DNA of 64,000 nucleotides from Ardenticatenales bacterium (GTDB lineage: Bacteria; Chloroflexota; Anaerolineae; Epilineales; Epilineaceae): NCBI GenBank assembly GCA_020853525.1, contig JADYYS010000026.1, positions 1-64,000 of the forward strand, written 5' to 3'. The notes beneath the pieces were generated by a model, which saw nothing but the letters and a program-made list of their open reading frames with translations, was not told the origin of the DNA and did no database searches. A program made the translations under genes and the position numbers. Of this stretch, positions 49,472 through 58,886 are shown piece after piece. Numbering within the stretch: the stretch's first letter is position 1; every line of letters begins with the position of its first letter.

Positions 49472-51930
49472 AGGACGGGTTCGGGCGCCACGGGCTCCGG
49501 CACGTCGAAGACCAACTCCGACCCGTCCGGCGCGATGTCGACGACGACGTGGTCGCCGGGCTGGATCGTGCCGGAGAGGATCTTCTCCGAGAGCGGGTCC
49601 TCGATGAGGTCCATGATCGCGCGGCGCAACGGGCGGGCGCCGAACTCGGGGTCGTAGCCATCCTCGAGGACCTTGTCCTTGGCCCCTTCCGTCACATGAA
49701 TGGTGACCCGCTGGGCTTCGAGCCGCGGGCCGATCCGCTCGAGCTGGACGTCGACGATGTGGCGCAGGTTGTCGCGGGTGAGCGGCCGGAAGACGAGCAG
49801 CTTGTCGACACGGTTCAGGAACTCCGGCTTGAAGGTCCGCTTGAGCTCATCGATGACCTTGTCCTTCATGACGTCGTACTCGGCCGTCAGGCGGTCCTGA
49901 TCGTCCTTGGCGGCATTGAACCCGAGCACCTGGTGCTTGTTCAGCTGGGACGCCCCGACGTTGGAGGTCATGATGATGATCGTGTTTCGGAAGTCCACCT
50001 TGCGGCCCTTGGCATCCGAGAGGTGGCCGTCCTCCATGATCTGGAGGAGCATGTTGAAGACCTCAGGGTGCGCCTTCTCGATCTCGTCGAGCAGCACCAC
50101 TTGGTACGGGCGGCGGCGTACGGCCTCGGTCAGCTGACCGCCCTCGTAGTAGCCGACGTAGCCGGGCGGGGCGCCGACGAGGCGCGCCGTCGCGTGGCGC
50201 TCCATGAACTCGCTCATGTCGATCTGCAGAAGCGCGTCTTCGCTGCCGAACATGAACTCCGCGAGCGCCTTCGCAAGCTCGGTCTTGCCAACGCCCGTCG
50301 GGCCGAGGAAGATGTAGACGCCGATCGGCCGATGCGGGTCCTTGAGCCCGGCACGCGCGCGGCGGACGGCCTTCGAAATCGCTTCGATCGCCTCGTCCTG
50401 ACTGACGATGCGGGCGTGGAGCGTTTGCTCCATCTGCAGCAGGCGCTCGCTCTCTTCCCCGGCGATCCGCACGACGGGCACGCCGGTCCACATCGCAACG
50501 ACTTCGGCGATGTCCTCTTCGGTCACTTCGAGCTGGTCGTTGGACGCGTCGCGCATCGTCTCGATCGTGCCCGACAGCTCGCGCTCCCGCTCGCGCAGCA
50601 CGACGGCTTCCTCGTAGCGCTCCTCGGTGAACGCTTTGTCGCGCTCCCCCTGCAGGCTGCGCAGGTTCTCGAATGCCTCGTGCAGGCCGGGCGTGTCCGG
50701 CAGCTTGTACATCCGCACCCGGCTGGCGGCCTCGTCGACGAGGTCGATCGCCTTGTCGGGAAGGAAGCGGTCCGTGATGTAGCGCGCCGCCAGCTGGGCC
50801 GCGGCCGCCAACGCTTCGTCGCGGATCTTGAGGTTGTGGTGCTCCTCGTAGCGCGGTTTGATGCCGCGCAGGATCTGCACGGTCTCCTCGACGCTCGGCT
50901 CCTCGACGAACACGGTCTGGAAACGCCGCTCGAGCGCCGCGTCGGCCTCGATGTAGCGGCGGTACTCGTCGAGCGTCGTGGCACCGATGCACTGGAGCTC
51001 GCCGCGGGCGAGCGCCGGCTTCAGCAAGTTGGCGGCGTCCACGCTCGAGCCGGCTGAACCGGCGCCGACGAGCATGTGGAGCTCGTCGATGAACAGGATG
51101 GCGTCCGAGCCCTTCAGCTCGTCGACAACGCGCTTCATTCGTTCCTCGAACTGACCGCGATAGATCGTTCCGGCCACGAGGCTGCCGACGTCGAGCATGA
51201 AGACGCGCTTGTCCCGCAGCTGGGCGGGCACGTCGCCCTCGGCGATTCGCTGAGCGAGTCCCTCGACGATGGCGGTCTTGCCGACACCGGGCTCGCCGAT
51301 GAGGGCCGGGTTGTTCTTCGTGCGGCGGCTGAGGATCTGGATCACGCGCTCGATCTCGCGCCGCCGGCCGACGACGGGGTCCAGCTGGCCCTCCTCGGCC
51401 TGTGCCGTGAGGTCGGTGCCGAGCTGGTCCATCATCGGCGTCTGCTGGCTCTTCTTGGGGCGCTCGACCTTCTCGCGGCTCGGCGTCTGCATGATCGCCC
51501 GCGTGGTCTGCATCCGCACGAGCGAGAGGTCGCAACCGAGGTCCTTGAGGACGTCGATCGCCAGCCCGCCGCCCTCGCCGATCAGGCCGAGGAGCAGGTG
51601 CTCGGTGCCGATGTACTGGTGGTTCATCCGGCGCGCCTCTTCGACGGCGCGCTCGATCACGCGCTTCGTGCGCGGGCTGAGGCCGGTGGTCTGGCCGGGC
51701 GAGCGGCGGCCGGCGCGGCGGCTGGACTCCTCGATAATCCGCCTGACCTGGACCGGGTTGACGCCAAGGTCGCGCAGCACACGTGCCGCGACGCCGCGCT
51801 CCTCCTGCACGAGCCCGAGGAGCAGGTGCTCGGTGCCGATGTAGCTGTCCTGGAGGCGTCGCGCCTCCTCCTGTGCCAACATCAATACGCGGCGCGCACG
51901 TTCCGTGAACCGATCGTCGAACTTGGCCAT
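49468..51930 (-). CDS. clpC: ClpC-type AAA+ protease ATPase
   Basis: This encodes 820 residues. The ATG at 51930 ([16 protein letters not shown]) is chosen over one four codons earlier because GGGA precedes it. Order: two Clp-N repeats (1-145), first AAA+ with [14 protein letters not shown] (about 212), UVR motif near 420-450 ([18 protein letters not shown]), second AAA+ with [14 protein letters not shown] (about 543), and a C-terminal D2-small domain. It unfolds proteins and feeds ClpP, normally with adaptor proteins. clpP is not in the window. It shares the terminator hairpin with the gene opposite. Confidence 0.97.
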   Translation of the reverse strand: MAKFDDRFTERARRVLMLAQEEARRLQDSYIGTEHLLLGLVQEERGVAARVLRDLGVNPVQVRRIIEESSRRAGRRSPGQTTGLSPRTKRVIERAVEEARRMNHQYIGTEHLLLGLIGEGGGLAIDVLKDLGCDLSLVRMQTTRAIMQTPSREKVERPKKSQQTPMMDQLGTDLTAQAEEGQLDPVVGRRREIERVIQILSRRTKNNPALIGEPGVGKTAIVEGLAQRIAEGDVPAQLRDKRVFMLDVGSLVAGTIYRGQFEERMKRVVDELKGSDAILFIDELHMLVGAGSAGSSVDAANLLKPALARGELQCIGATTLDEYRRYIEADAALERRFQTVFVEEPSVEETVQILRGIKPRYEEHHNLKIRDEALAAAAQLAARYITDRFLPDKAIDLVDEAASRVRMYKLPDTPGLHEAFENLRSLQGERDKAFTEERYEEAVVLRERERELSGTIETMRDASNDQLEVTEEDIAEVVAMWTGVPVVRIAGEESERLLQMEQTLHARIVSQDEAIEAISKAVRRARAGLKDPHRPIGVYIFLGPTGVGKTELAKALAEFMFGSEDALLQIDMSEFMERHATARLVGAPPGYVGYYEGGQLTEAVRRRPYQVVLLDEIEKAHPEVFNMLLQIMEDGHLSDAKGRKVDFRNTIIIMTSNVGASQLNKHQVLGFNAAKDDQDRLTAEYDVMKDKVIDELKRTFKPEFLNRVDKLLVFRPLTRDNLRHIVDVQLERIGPRLEAQRVTIHVTEGAKDKVLEDGYDPEFGARPLRRAIMDLIEDPLSEKILSGTIQPGDHVVVDIAPDGSELVFDVPEPVAPEPVL

Positions 51931-51949
51931 CCTCGATCCCATCTAACCG

Positions 51950-51980
51950 GCGGGGGTGGAGGGCGCCCCCCCACCCCCGC
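51950..51980 (-). terminator. Hairpin between the S1-protein gene and clpC
   Basis: GCGGGGGTGG (51950-51959) pairs perfectly with CCACCCCCGC (51971-51980). A GGGCGCCC mini-stem sits in the loop. It lies just ahead of the clpC start, so it could end the S1-protein transcript or form a clpC leader structure. Confidence 0.55.
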
Positions 51981-52056
51981 GATTATTGTGTCGATTCGTC
52001 TAGACCCGCCGACGTTGTGTTACGGATCCCCTGTCATCCGTGACCGGCGCGGCGGA

Positions 52057-53586
52057 TTAGGCCTCATCCTCCATCGCCGCCGGCGCCAGCTCGGGCTCGG
52101 CCGCCGGCTCAGTCGTCTCGCCGGCTTCAACGGCCGCCTCGGCAACCGGTTCATCCGCCGCCTCGACGACGACCGTCTCCGCCTCGGCCGGCGCGTCGGT
52201 CACGCCGTCGGTCGCGTCGACGACGTCGGCCACGCCAGCAACGTCGGCCACTACGTCGACCGCTACGTCTGCCGCCGCCTCGACCGGAGTCGTGATCGGC
52301 TCGACTGCCGCCGGCACAGCCTCGACTGTCGTCGCGGCCTCCGCGGCAGCCGGCGCGGCCTCTGCGGCGGCCGGCGCGGCCTCCGCGACGGCCGGTGCGG
52401 CCGCTTCCACAACCTCGCCAGCCTCGACGACCTCGTCCGTGGCGATGACGAGGTCATCGTAGGCCACATCCGCGCGCTTCAGGCTCAGGCCGATGCGCTT
52501 GCGGTCCGGATCGACGCGGATGACGCGGACGGTCACCTCGTCGCCCGGCTGCACGATCTCACCGGCCGGCTTGCTCTCGTCCGAGAGCTCGGACACGTGG
52601 ATCAGACCCTCGATGTCGCCGTCGAGCCGTGCGAAGGCGCCGAAGTCGGCCAATCGGGTGATTGTGGCGGTGACGACCTCGCCGACGACGAACCGCTGCT
52701 CGATATCGCTCCACGGTTCGGGCATGAGCTGCTTCATCGACAGCCCGATGCGCTTGCGGTCGCGGTCGACGCTGATGACCTTGACGGTCACCTTGTCGCC
52801 CAGGTGGAGCACCTCGCTCGGGTGGTTCACCCGGTTCCAGGCGAGCTCCGAGAGGTGGACGAGGCCGTCGGCGCCGCCGATGTCCACGAACGCACCGAAG
52901 TCGGCCAGGCTCGTGACGATGCCGGTGAGCACCTGCCCATCCTCGAGCGACGTCAGAAGTTCGCTCTTGGACGACTTGCGGCGCTCGCGCATCGCCGCGA
53001 GTTCGGAGAGGATCAGCCGGTTCTTGCGGCGATCGATCTCGATGATCTTGAGCCAGATCGGCTGGCTGACGAGCAGCGCCAGCGGGCTCTCGCCGCTGCC
53101 GTCGATCTGCTCGCGGCTGAACCCGTGTCGTCGGTCGATCTGCGATGCGGGCACGAAGCCGCGCACCTGCCCGACGTAGACGATCAGGCCGCCCTTGTTG
53201 TGGCCGCTGACGTTCGCTTCGAACGACAGGTCGCCCTTGTGGAGCTCTTCGGCCTGGTCCCAGTCCTGCCCGATGCGCGCCTGCGACAGCGAGAGCACCA
53301 GGTTTCCCTGCCGGTCCTCAGGGTTGATGATGAGGCACTCGACCTCATCGCCCACCTGAAGCCCGGCGATGTCGTCCTTCGTCATCGCCGACATCTCGCG
53401 GCTGGAGAGGATGCCCTCCCGTTTGCCGCCGACGTCGATCAGGACTTCGTTGTCGCGGATGAGCGCGATGTGGCCATTGACGATGTCGCCCCGCTGGAAG
53501 CGCTTCCCCTGGTCGTCGTACGACTCGAGGAGCTCCAGCATCGGGTGGGGCATTGCGGATGTGGTTGTCGAAAATGGGTCGGTCAT
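52057..53586 (-). CDS. rpsA: Four-domain S1 RNA-binding protein (ribosomal protein S1-like)
   Basis: This encodes 509 residues from the ATG at 53586 (GTGAGGAAGAC upstream). It has four S1 OB-fold repeats: about 29-100 (RGDIVNGHIALIRDNEVLI), 115-185 (GDLSFEANVSGHNKGGLIVY), 211-280 (GQVLTGIVTSLADFGAFVDI) and 297-368 (GEVVTATITRLADFGAFARL). The ~120-residue tail is Ala/Val/Glu/Pro-rich and acidic. Bacterial S1 binds mRNA at initiation and usually has four to six repeats, so this fits a short S1. Its promoter has a perfect TATAAT (53618-53623). Confidence 0.9.
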   Translation of the reverse strand: MTDPFSTTTSAMPHPMLELLESYDDQGKRFQRGDIVNGHIALIRDNEVLIDVGGKREGILSSREMSAMTKDDIAGLQVGDEVECLIINPEDRQGNLVLSLSQARIGQDWDQAEELHKGDLSFEANVSGHNKGGLIVYVGQVRGFVPASQIDRRHGFSREQIDGSGESPLALLVSQPIWLKIIEIDRRKNRLILSELAAMRERRKSSKSELLTSLEDGQVLTGIVTSLADFGAFVDIGGADGLVHLSELAWNRVNHPSEVLHLGDKVTVKVISVDRDRKRIGLSMKQLMPEPWSDIEQRFVVGEVVTATITRLADFGAFARLDGDIEGLIHVSELSDESKPAGEIVQPGDEVTVRVIRVDPDRKRIGLSLKRADVAYDDLVIATDEVVEAGEVVEAAAPAVAEAAPAAAEAAPAAAEAATTVEAVPAAVEPITTPVEAAADVAVDVVADVAGVADVVDATDGVTDAPAEAETVVVEAADEPVAEAAVEAGETTEPAAEPELAPAAMEDEA

Positions 53587-53617
53587 TCAGTCTTCCTCAC
53601 ACACAGAGATGCGCGCG

Positions 53618-53648
53618 ATTATACCGCATCGGGCAGTCGCTGCATCAA
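53618..53648 (-). promoter_or_regulatory. Promoter of the S1-protein gene
   Basis: Reverse-strand TATAAT (53623-53618) is a perfect -10 box. TTGATG (53648-53643) lies 19 bp upstream, a slightly long spacing. The predicted transcript start is about 25 bases before the ATG. Confidence 0.6.
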
Positions 53649-53662
53649 TCCGATGTGAGGGG

Positions 53663-54103
53663 TCACGACTTGGCGAGCGCGATCGCCTCGATCTCGACCC
53701 GTGCGCCGCGCGGCAGCGCCTTGACGGCGATCGTCGAGCGGGCGGGCGGTGCGCTTGGAAAGAAGTCGGCGTACACGGCATTCATCGCCTGGAAGTCGTC
53801 CATATCGATCAGGAACACCGTGGTCTTCAGCACGCGATCCGGCCCCGATCCGGCAGCGTCGAGGACGGCCGCCAAGTTCGTCAGCGCTTGCCGCGTCTGG
53901 ACGCTGACATCGCCGTCGACGAGCTGGCCGGTGGCCGGATCGATCGGCACCTGGCCGGAGCAGAAGACGGTCAGGTCGACGCGGATGGCCTGGGAGTACG
54001 GGCCGATGGCGGAGGGTGCCTTGTCGGTGGAGATGACGGTGTGGTGGTGGCCGACGCCGGGATCGATGATGCGGGGGAGGTCGGGGGGGGGGGCTGCGGG
54101 CAT
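53663..54103 (-). CDS. ridA: RidA-family enamine/imine deaminase
   Basis: This encodes 146 residues from the ATG at 54103 (AAAGGAC upstream). Family features are KAPSAIGPYSQAIRVDLTVF, SGQVPIDPATGQLV, QTRQALTNLAAVLDAAGS, then the catalytic Arg in PPARSTIAVKALPRGARVEI with Glu near the end. It removes reactive imines and enamines formed by PLP enzymes. The first ~15 residues (PPPDLPRIIDPG) are longer than in typical RidA. It lies between the S1-protein and PIN-TRAM genes on the same strand. Confidence 0.93.
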   Translation of the reverse strand: MPAAPPPDLPRIIDPGVGHHHTVISTDKAPSAIGPYSQAIRVDLTVFCSGQVPIDPATGQLVDGDVSVQTRQALTNLAAVLDAAGSGPDRVLKTTVFLIDMDDFQAMNAVYADFFPSAPPARSTIAVKALPRGARVEIEAIALAKS

Positions 54104-54124
54104 GGGGGATTGTCCTTTGCGGGG

Positions 54125-54148
54125 GGGGCGGGCACGGGGACCCGCCCC
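54125..54148 (-). terminator. GC-rich hairpin between the PIN-TRAM and ridA genes
   Basis: GGGGCGGG (54125-54132) pairs perfectly with CCCGCCCC (54141-54148) around an 8-base loop, followed by TACGGGG. Its CCCCTAC edge matches the arms of the hairpins at 49445 and 62401, so it may belong to the same short repeat family. Confidence 0.55.
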
Positions 54149-54197
54149 TACGGGGATGGGACGGAAATCGTTAATGGGATGTGTGGGCGCCCGGGCG

Positions 54198-55337
54198 TTA
54201 CGGCCGCGTCGGGTTGGGGTGCGGGGCGTTCGGCGCGCCGGCCGCCTGTGCGAAGATCATCCGGCCGGCGACGGTCTGCAGCACGCGCGTCACGGTGACG
54301 TCGAGCATCTCGTCCACGTGATCGCGCCCGCCCTCGACGACGACCATCGTGCCGTCCTCCAGGTAGCCGACGCCCTGGCCGAACTCCTTGCCTTCCTGGA
54401 TGATCCGGATGTCCATCTGCTCGCCGGGCAAGAGGATCGTCTTGACGGCGTTCGACAGCTCGTTCAGGTTCAGCGCCCGGACGCTCTCGATGGCGGCGAC
54501 GCGGTTGAGGTTGTAGTCGTTCGTCATCACGGGGCAGTTCAGCTCCTGGGCAAGCCGCACGAGCTTGCGGTCGACCTCGTGCGTGCCGGGCGCGTCCTTG
54601 TCCGTGATCTCGACTTGAACGGCTTTCGAGTTCTGCAGCCGGTTCAGGATCTCGAGGCCGCGCCGGCCGCGGTTGCGGCGCAGGCCGTCGGACGAGTCGG
54701 CGATCTGCTGCAGCTCGGCCAGGATGAAGCGCGGGACGAGGAGCGTCTTGTCGATGAACCCGGTTTCGGCCACGTCGGCGATCCGTCCGTCGATGATGAC
54801 GGACGTGTCGAGGAGGATGTAGCGACCGGATTGGTCTTCGAGGCCCTTGCCGGACAGGATGCGTGAGAGAACGGACAGATAGGCGTTCGGGTTGCGGCCG
54901 ACGATGCTCGCGCCGAGGTAGCCGAGGACGAGCGCCGATCCGAACGGCAGGAAGCGGTTGAAGGGCGTGGGAAGGCGCGTCAGGGCCGGTGTGAGGAGGG
55001 CCGACAGGAGGAGCCCGATCATCAGCCCGAGCGCGGCGCCGGCCAGCGTCGCCGGCGGCGCTTCGGCGAGTTCGCTGCGGATCTCGAACAGCGGCCGGAG
55101 GATCGTCGGCGTGAAGAGGTAGCCGATGCCGAAGCCGAACAGGGCGAACGACGTCGCGAACGCCAGGTTGACGAGCGTGACCTCCTGGATGCCGCCGATG
55201 TTGCCGGCGTTCAGCGACTCGGCGATCTGTTTGGCGACGTCCGCCGGCAACAACGCCGCGCCGGCGCTGTAGCCGACGATGGCCAGCGTCAGCGCGCCGG
55301 CGAGCCGGACCCAGGTGACATATCGTCGATTGCTCAT
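54198..55337 (-). CDS. Membrane PIN-TRAM protein (YacL family)
   Basis: This encodes 379 residues. The ATG at 55337 (MSNRRYVTW) follows GGGAG. About four membrane helices occupy residues 8-150 (LAGALTLAIVGYSAGAALL, ALGLMIGLLLSALLTPAL). A PIN ribonuclease fold covers ~165-290, with acidic residues in LLDTSVIIDGRIADV, RRGLEILN and CPVMTNDYNLN. A C-terminal TRAM RNA-binding domain is about 305-360. This is the YacL architecture found widely in Gram-positive and Chloroflexota genomes. Its target is unknown; tRNA or rRNA is plausible. Confidence 0.93.
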   Translation of the reverse strand: MSNRRYVTWVRLAGALTLAIVGYSAGAALLPADVAKQIAESLNAGNIGGIQEVTLVNLAFATSFALFGFGIGYLFTPTILRPLFEIRSELAEAPPATLAGAALGLMIGLLLSALLTPALTRLPTPFNRFLPFGSALVLGYLGASIVGRNPNAYLSVLSRILSGKGLEDQSGRYILLDTSVIIDGRIADVAETGFIDKTLLVPRFILAELQQIADSSDGLRRNRGRRGLEILNRLQNSKAVQVEITDKDAPGTHEVDRKLVRLAQELNCPVMTNDYNLNRVAAIESVRALNLNELSNAVKTILLPGEQMDIRIIQEGKEFGQGVGYLEDGTMVVVEGGRDHVDEMLDVTVTRVLQTVAGRMIFAQAAGAPNAPHPNPTRP

Positions 55338-55650
55338 GCGGTACTCCCGTCTGCCTCGAGGGGCAATCGGGACCGCCACAGCAGGAGCGATGCGGAGCCG
55401 GTCAGGCGTTGCGCCCGACGGCGTCCGTCGCGCGGGTCACGGGCAGGGCCGCGCGCGCGGCCGTCGCAGAGCACCGAGGGGCGCGGAGCGGCGGGGCGCT
55501 CGGGCGATGCGGGGCGTGGTCAGTGGCTTGCGCGGTGTCCATCAGGTGCTGTGCCGGTCGGATGAAGGGCGATGCGATGCCGCATCTGGATGAATGGTCT
55601 TGACCGAGACGCCGAGGGAGTGTAGCACGGCGCTCCCCCCCCGGCCACCG

Positions 55651-57159
55651 CTACTGGCCCGGCCACAGGGTCGGGATCACGTGCACGAGCGCCCACACGG
55701 ACGTCGCCAGCAGCCCCGCGTCGAACGCGGCCATGCCCGCCGCCGCAATCCCCTCCGCCCATGCCGGCCGCCGCACCGCTTTCGCCAGCCAGCGTGCCCA
55801 CTCGCGGATACCGAGCATGGCGGCGGTGGCGATCGGAATCAGCGCCGGAAAGAGGTAGCGCCCTTGGTGCTGGACGAAGGTCAGGTTGTACCAGACGTAG
55901 CCGCCGACGGTCGTCGCCACGACGAGGCCGAAGACGACGAGGACGTCGCGCTGGAGCGGGCCGACGTCGGTGCCGCCGCCGTCAACGTCGTCGATGTGGT
56001 CGATGTGGTCGCCGCGACCGGCACGGGAAGCACGCCATGCCCGCCAAACGTAGCCCGCGAACCCGATCGTCATGATCACCGAAGCCAGCGCGAGCACGAT
56101 GTAGATCCGCCGGTCCATGAACGCCGCCATCCACCCGAACACGCCCCAGAAGCTGTCGAACGTGAACACGACCGCCCGCTCGAGGTAGCCGCCCCAGCCG
56201 TGCTCCGCGATCCAGTCCGCCGTCCGCGGCTGTCCGACGACGACGCGGTCGTGCGCGGCGAGGCCGAACGGGTCGGTGATGCCGTAGACGAACATGTTGC
56301 GGATGAACCACGGGGCGGCGATGAGCAGGCCGAGGCCGACGCTCCGCAGCGCCGGTGCGACCGCATCGCGAATCGGTGCGCCGTCGCGCCGCGTGCGCAG
56401 GAATTCGGCCGCGGCGAGCGGCAGGATGACCGGGTAGACCGTGAGCTTCGTAAGAAGCGCCATGCCCCAGATGAGGCCGACCCACACGACATAACGACGG
56501 CGCGTGGTGCGGCCGGCGAGGCGGCGGACGGCGGCCAGAAGGGCGATGGCCATGACGAGGTTGGCGAGGGCGTCGTTGTTCACGACGGCGGACATGTAGG
56601 CGTACATCGGGAGGAAGGCGATGAAAGCGGTGGCCGCGTGGCCGACGGCGACGCGTGTGGGCAACATTGTGCCAACTGCCCGCACGGTGAGGATCAGGGT
56701 CAGCATGAGGAGCAGGATCGACAGCCAGCGGACGCCCAGCGCGACAAGCGTGTCGCAGGAGAGCAAGTCAAGGTCGAGGCCCCAGTGGTAACGGCAGCGC
56801 AGCGCGTCGCCGTTGCGCCAACCCAGGAACGGCGGTGCCATGAGGGCATAGTAGAGCGGCGGCTGGTGGTCCTCGTATGTCAGGCCCGCCCGATCGTGGT
56901 GCTGTCCATAGCGCAAGTCCGGGAATCGCTGTAGCCGCTCCAGCTGCAGGGGGTCCCAATCCCCCGGTTCCATCACCGGCCATGCGGGTGCCCTGAGCAC
57001 CACCTGGACGATGTAGTTGGCGTGCGCTGGCTCGTCGGGTGCCTGCCAAGCTGGCGTCCGCCATGCGAACAGACCGGCCAAGGCGGCGCCGACCACGATG
57101 ATCGCCGCGGCAACACTCGGACCCGAGATGCGTGCAGCCGGCTCAGAAGCGGCGGACAT
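55651..57159 (-). CDS. DUF2142-like/GT-C-type multi-pass membrane glycosyltransferase
   Basis: This encodes 502 residues from the ATG at 57159. About ten to twelve membrane helices are seen. The first periplasmic loop holds APDEPAHANYIVQVV, a PDExxH segment typical of DUF2142/GT-C proteins using polyprenyl-phosphate sugars. It is followed by YEDHQPPLYYALMAP. An acidic insert with repeated Asp-His (GDHIDHIDDVDGGG, near residue 390-405) is unusual. It probably transfers sugars onto cell-surface glycans or proteins. The intervening stretch downstream, 55338-55650, holds no gene that I can support. Confidence 0.75.
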   Translation of the reverse strand: MSAASEPAARISGPSVAAAIIVVGAALAGLFAWRTPAWQAPDEPAHANYIVQVVLRAPAWPVMEPGDWDPLQLERLQRFPDLRYGQHHDRAGLTYEDHQPPLYYALMAPPFLGWRNGDALRCRYHWGLDLDLLSCDTLVALGVRWLSILLLMLTLILTVRAVGTMLPTRVAVGHAATAFIAFLPMYAYMSAVVNNDALANLVMAIALLAAVRRLAGRTTRRRYVVWVGLIWGMALLTKLTVYPVILPLAAAEFLRTRRDGAPIRDAVAPALRSVGLGLLIAAPWFIRNMFVYGITDPFGLAAHDRVVVGQPRTADWIAEHGWGGYLERAVVFTFDSFWGVFGWMAAFMDRRIYIVLALASVIMTIGFAGYVWRAWRASRAGRGDHIDHIDDVDGGGTDVGPLQRDVLVVFGLVVATTVGGYVWYNLTFVQHQGRYLFPALIPIATAAMLGIREWARWLAKAVRRPAWAEGIAAAGMAAFDAGLLATSVWALVHVIPTLWPGQ

Positions 57160-57195
57160 ATGTTCGCGCCCTTGCTCTGTCGTATTCGACGTGGA

Positions 57196-57939
57196 TCAGG
57201 CGAAGCGAGCCAACACGATCCCCAGCTCATACAACAAATACATCGGCACGAGCACCATCAACATCGTGAACGGATCCGGCGTCGGCGTCAGGACGGCGGC
57301 GGCGAGGGCCATCACGAGGACGGCGTGGCGGCGGTACTTACCGAGGGTCTTCGTCGTCACGAGGCGCAACTTGGCCAGCAGGAGGACGATCAGCGGCGTC
57401 TCGAAGGTGAGGCCGATGATCATGAGCAGGTTCGTGAAGAACGCGATGTAGAGGCTGAGCTGGGGGCGCGGGACGATTCGGATGTCGCCGCCGGTGATCT
57501 GGGCGGTGGCGCTGCCGTCGAGGAACTTGATCAGGAAGTTGATCGTCCGCGGGAAGACGATGTAGTAGCCGAAGAGCAGGCCGAAGACGAAGAGCACGAA
57601 CGCGCCCGGCAGAAAGATGTAGAGCCACTTGCGCTCGGACGGCATGAGCGCCGGCATGACGAACGCCACGAGCTGATACACCAGCATCGGCGTCGCGATG
57701 CAGATGCCGAGCATGAGCGCCACGCGAAAGTACGTCGTGAAGCCCTCGAGCGGCTGGGAGACGACCATTTCCGGGCAGGCGGTGCACATCCCGATCAGGC
57801 CGTTGATGACCGCCTTCGAGAACCCGAGCCCGACGAGCATGCCGAGGAACACCGACCCGACGGCCCACATCAGCCGCTTGCGCAGCTCGCGCAGGTGCTC
57901 CATCAGGGGCATCGCCGGAAGTTGCGCCGTCACGCTCAT
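57196..57939 (-). CDS. tatC: Twin-arginine translocase subunit TatC
   Basis: This encodes 247 residues from the ATG at 57939 (GGAGGAGGTCGAGGC upstream), overlapping the TatA/B stop. The opening MPLMEHLRELRKRLMWAVGS contains the conserved E in the signal-binding site. Six helices follow, with EGFTTYFRVALMLGI, PMLVYQLVAFVMPALMPSER, the periplasmic FPRTINFLI and a C-terminal TPDPFTMLMVLVPMYLLYE. It recognises the RR signal of folded exported proteins. It is encoded directly after TatA/B, making a minimal Tat system. Confidence 0.97.
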   Translation of the reverse strand: MSVTAQLPAMPLMEHLRELRKRLMWAVGSVFLGMLVGLGFSKAVINGLIGMCTACPEMVVSQPLEGFTTYFRVALMLGICIATPMLVYQLVAFVMPALMPSERKWLYIFLPGAFVLFVFGLLFGYYIVFPRTINFLIKFLDGSATAQITGGDIRIVPRPQLSLYIAFFTNLLMIIGLTFETPLIVLLLAKLRLVTTKTLGKYRRHAVLVMALAAAVLTPTPDPFTMLMVLVPMYLLYELGIVLARFA

Positions 57940-58433
57940 GCCTCGACCTCCTCCGCGGCTTCGTGCGCCGCCGCGTCGCGCTCGCCGTCGGCATCCGCGC
58001 CGCCGCCCCCCATCGCCTGGATCGCGTGTTCCGCCGGGTCCACATCGTGCACGTGCAGCATCTCCGCCATGTCGGGCGGCAGGATCGAGCCGACGTCGTC
58101 CGGCATGTCGGTTCCGCTCGTCGACGTCCCACCATCGGTCGCCTTGCCCCCCACCGCCTCCCGCTGCGCCTCGTCCACCAGCGCGCGCGTCTCGGCGCCG
58201 AAGCGCTGGACCTCGTCGACCGCCGACGTCAGCTCCTTCTTGGCCGCTTCGATCTCACTGGCTGCCGCCTCGAACTCGCGGCGGATCTCGCCGGTGGCCT
58301 CCTCGGCTGCCGAGCGGAGCTGGCGGAACATGCGCATCCCTTCGACGATGACCGTCGGCAGCTTCTCGGGGCCGAAGAGCAGCAGGAAGAGAATCGCCAC
58401 GAAGACGAACTCCCAGCCGTTGATGTTGAACAG
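57936..58433 (-). CDS. tatA: TatA/TatB-family protein, probably starting at CTG
   Basis: Starting at the first GTG (58400) would cut the membrane helix. From CTG at 58433 the N-terminus reads MFNINGWEFVFVAILFLLLF followed by GPEKLPTV, the expected TatA/B helix, FG hinge and amphipathic helix (165 residues). GGAG lies seven bases before the CTG, and there is no in-frame ATG/GTG/TTG upstream before the end of the plausible region. The C-terminal half is long, acidic and helical, so TatB-like use is possible. The gene overlaps tatC (ATGA). A tandem 12-bp repeat lies upstream (58460-58487). Confidence 0.85.
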   Translation of the reverse strand: MFNINGWEFVFVAILFLLLFGPEKLPTVIVEGMRMFRQLRSAAEEATGEIRREFEAAASEIEAAKKELTSAVDEVQRFGAETRALVDEAQREAVGGKATDGGTSTSGTDMPDDVGSILPPDMAEMLHVHDVDPAEHAIQAMGGGGADADGERDAAAHEAAEEVEA

Positions 58434-58459
58434 GGGACGCTCCGCTTCGCTTCGCGCTC

Positions 58460-58487
58460 GACGATGTCCGATAGGGACGATGTCCGA
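58460..58487 (-). repeat. Perfect 12-bp direct repeat upstream of tatA
   Basis: On the reverse strand TCGGACATCGTC occurs twice (58487-58476 and 58471-58460), separated by CCTA. It lies between the 125-residue membrane protein gene and tatA and may be a binding site. It shares TCGGACA with the SARP-like sites, but the period is 16 bp. Confidence 0.45.
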
Positions 58488-58508
58488 CGGGGGGCGTGTG
58501 TTCCGCGC

Positions 58509-58886
58509 CTAGCGCGGCGCCACGGCGGTCGTCACCGCCCGCACGAGCAGTAGGAACAGAAAGAACGTCGTCGCGCTGAACATCACCGTCTCGCGCCGAC
58601 TGCCGTCGCGCGGCGCGAACGTGTAGACGAAGGGCCACATCAGCGCGGCCAGCACACCATATAGCACGTGGAGGTAGCGGACGGCGTCCCAGCCGCGTTC
58701 GAGACTGAGCGCAACCCCGAGCACGATCTGGAAAACCATCAGCGTCTCACCGATGACGAGCGCGCCCATGAAGCGTCCGTCGATGCCGCGGTTGCGCGCG
58801 ACGAGCCAGAGCGACCACACGCCGATGGCCCCTGTGAAAAACAACGCCGTGCGGGACAGCGTGGCGTGGAGCAAGGCAACGCTCAT
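58509..58886 (-). CDS. 125-residue membrane protein, co-translated with the M20 peptidase
   Basis: It starts at the ATG at 58886, overlapping the peptidase stop (ATGA). There are four predicted helices: FFTGAIGVWSLWLV, MGALVIGETLMVFQIVLGVA, LHVLYGVLAALMWPFVY and ATTFFLFLLLVRAVTT. A His sits near the third helix and charged residues (RDGSRRE) in the last loop. The layout resembles small heme- or quinone-interacting membrane proteins, but I do not recognise the family. Confidence 0.7.
   Translation of the reverse strand: MSVALLHATLSRTALFFTGAIGVWSLWLVARNRGIDGRFMGALVIGETLMVFQIVLGVALSLERGWDAVRYLHVLYGVLAALMWPFVYTFAPRDGSRRETVMFSATTFFLFLLLVRAVTTAVAPR

Noticed and set aside
51930-51942. Alternative clpC start four codons upstream
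   Set aside because: There is no ribosome site before it, and ClpC proteins normally begin close to the FTERARRVL segment.
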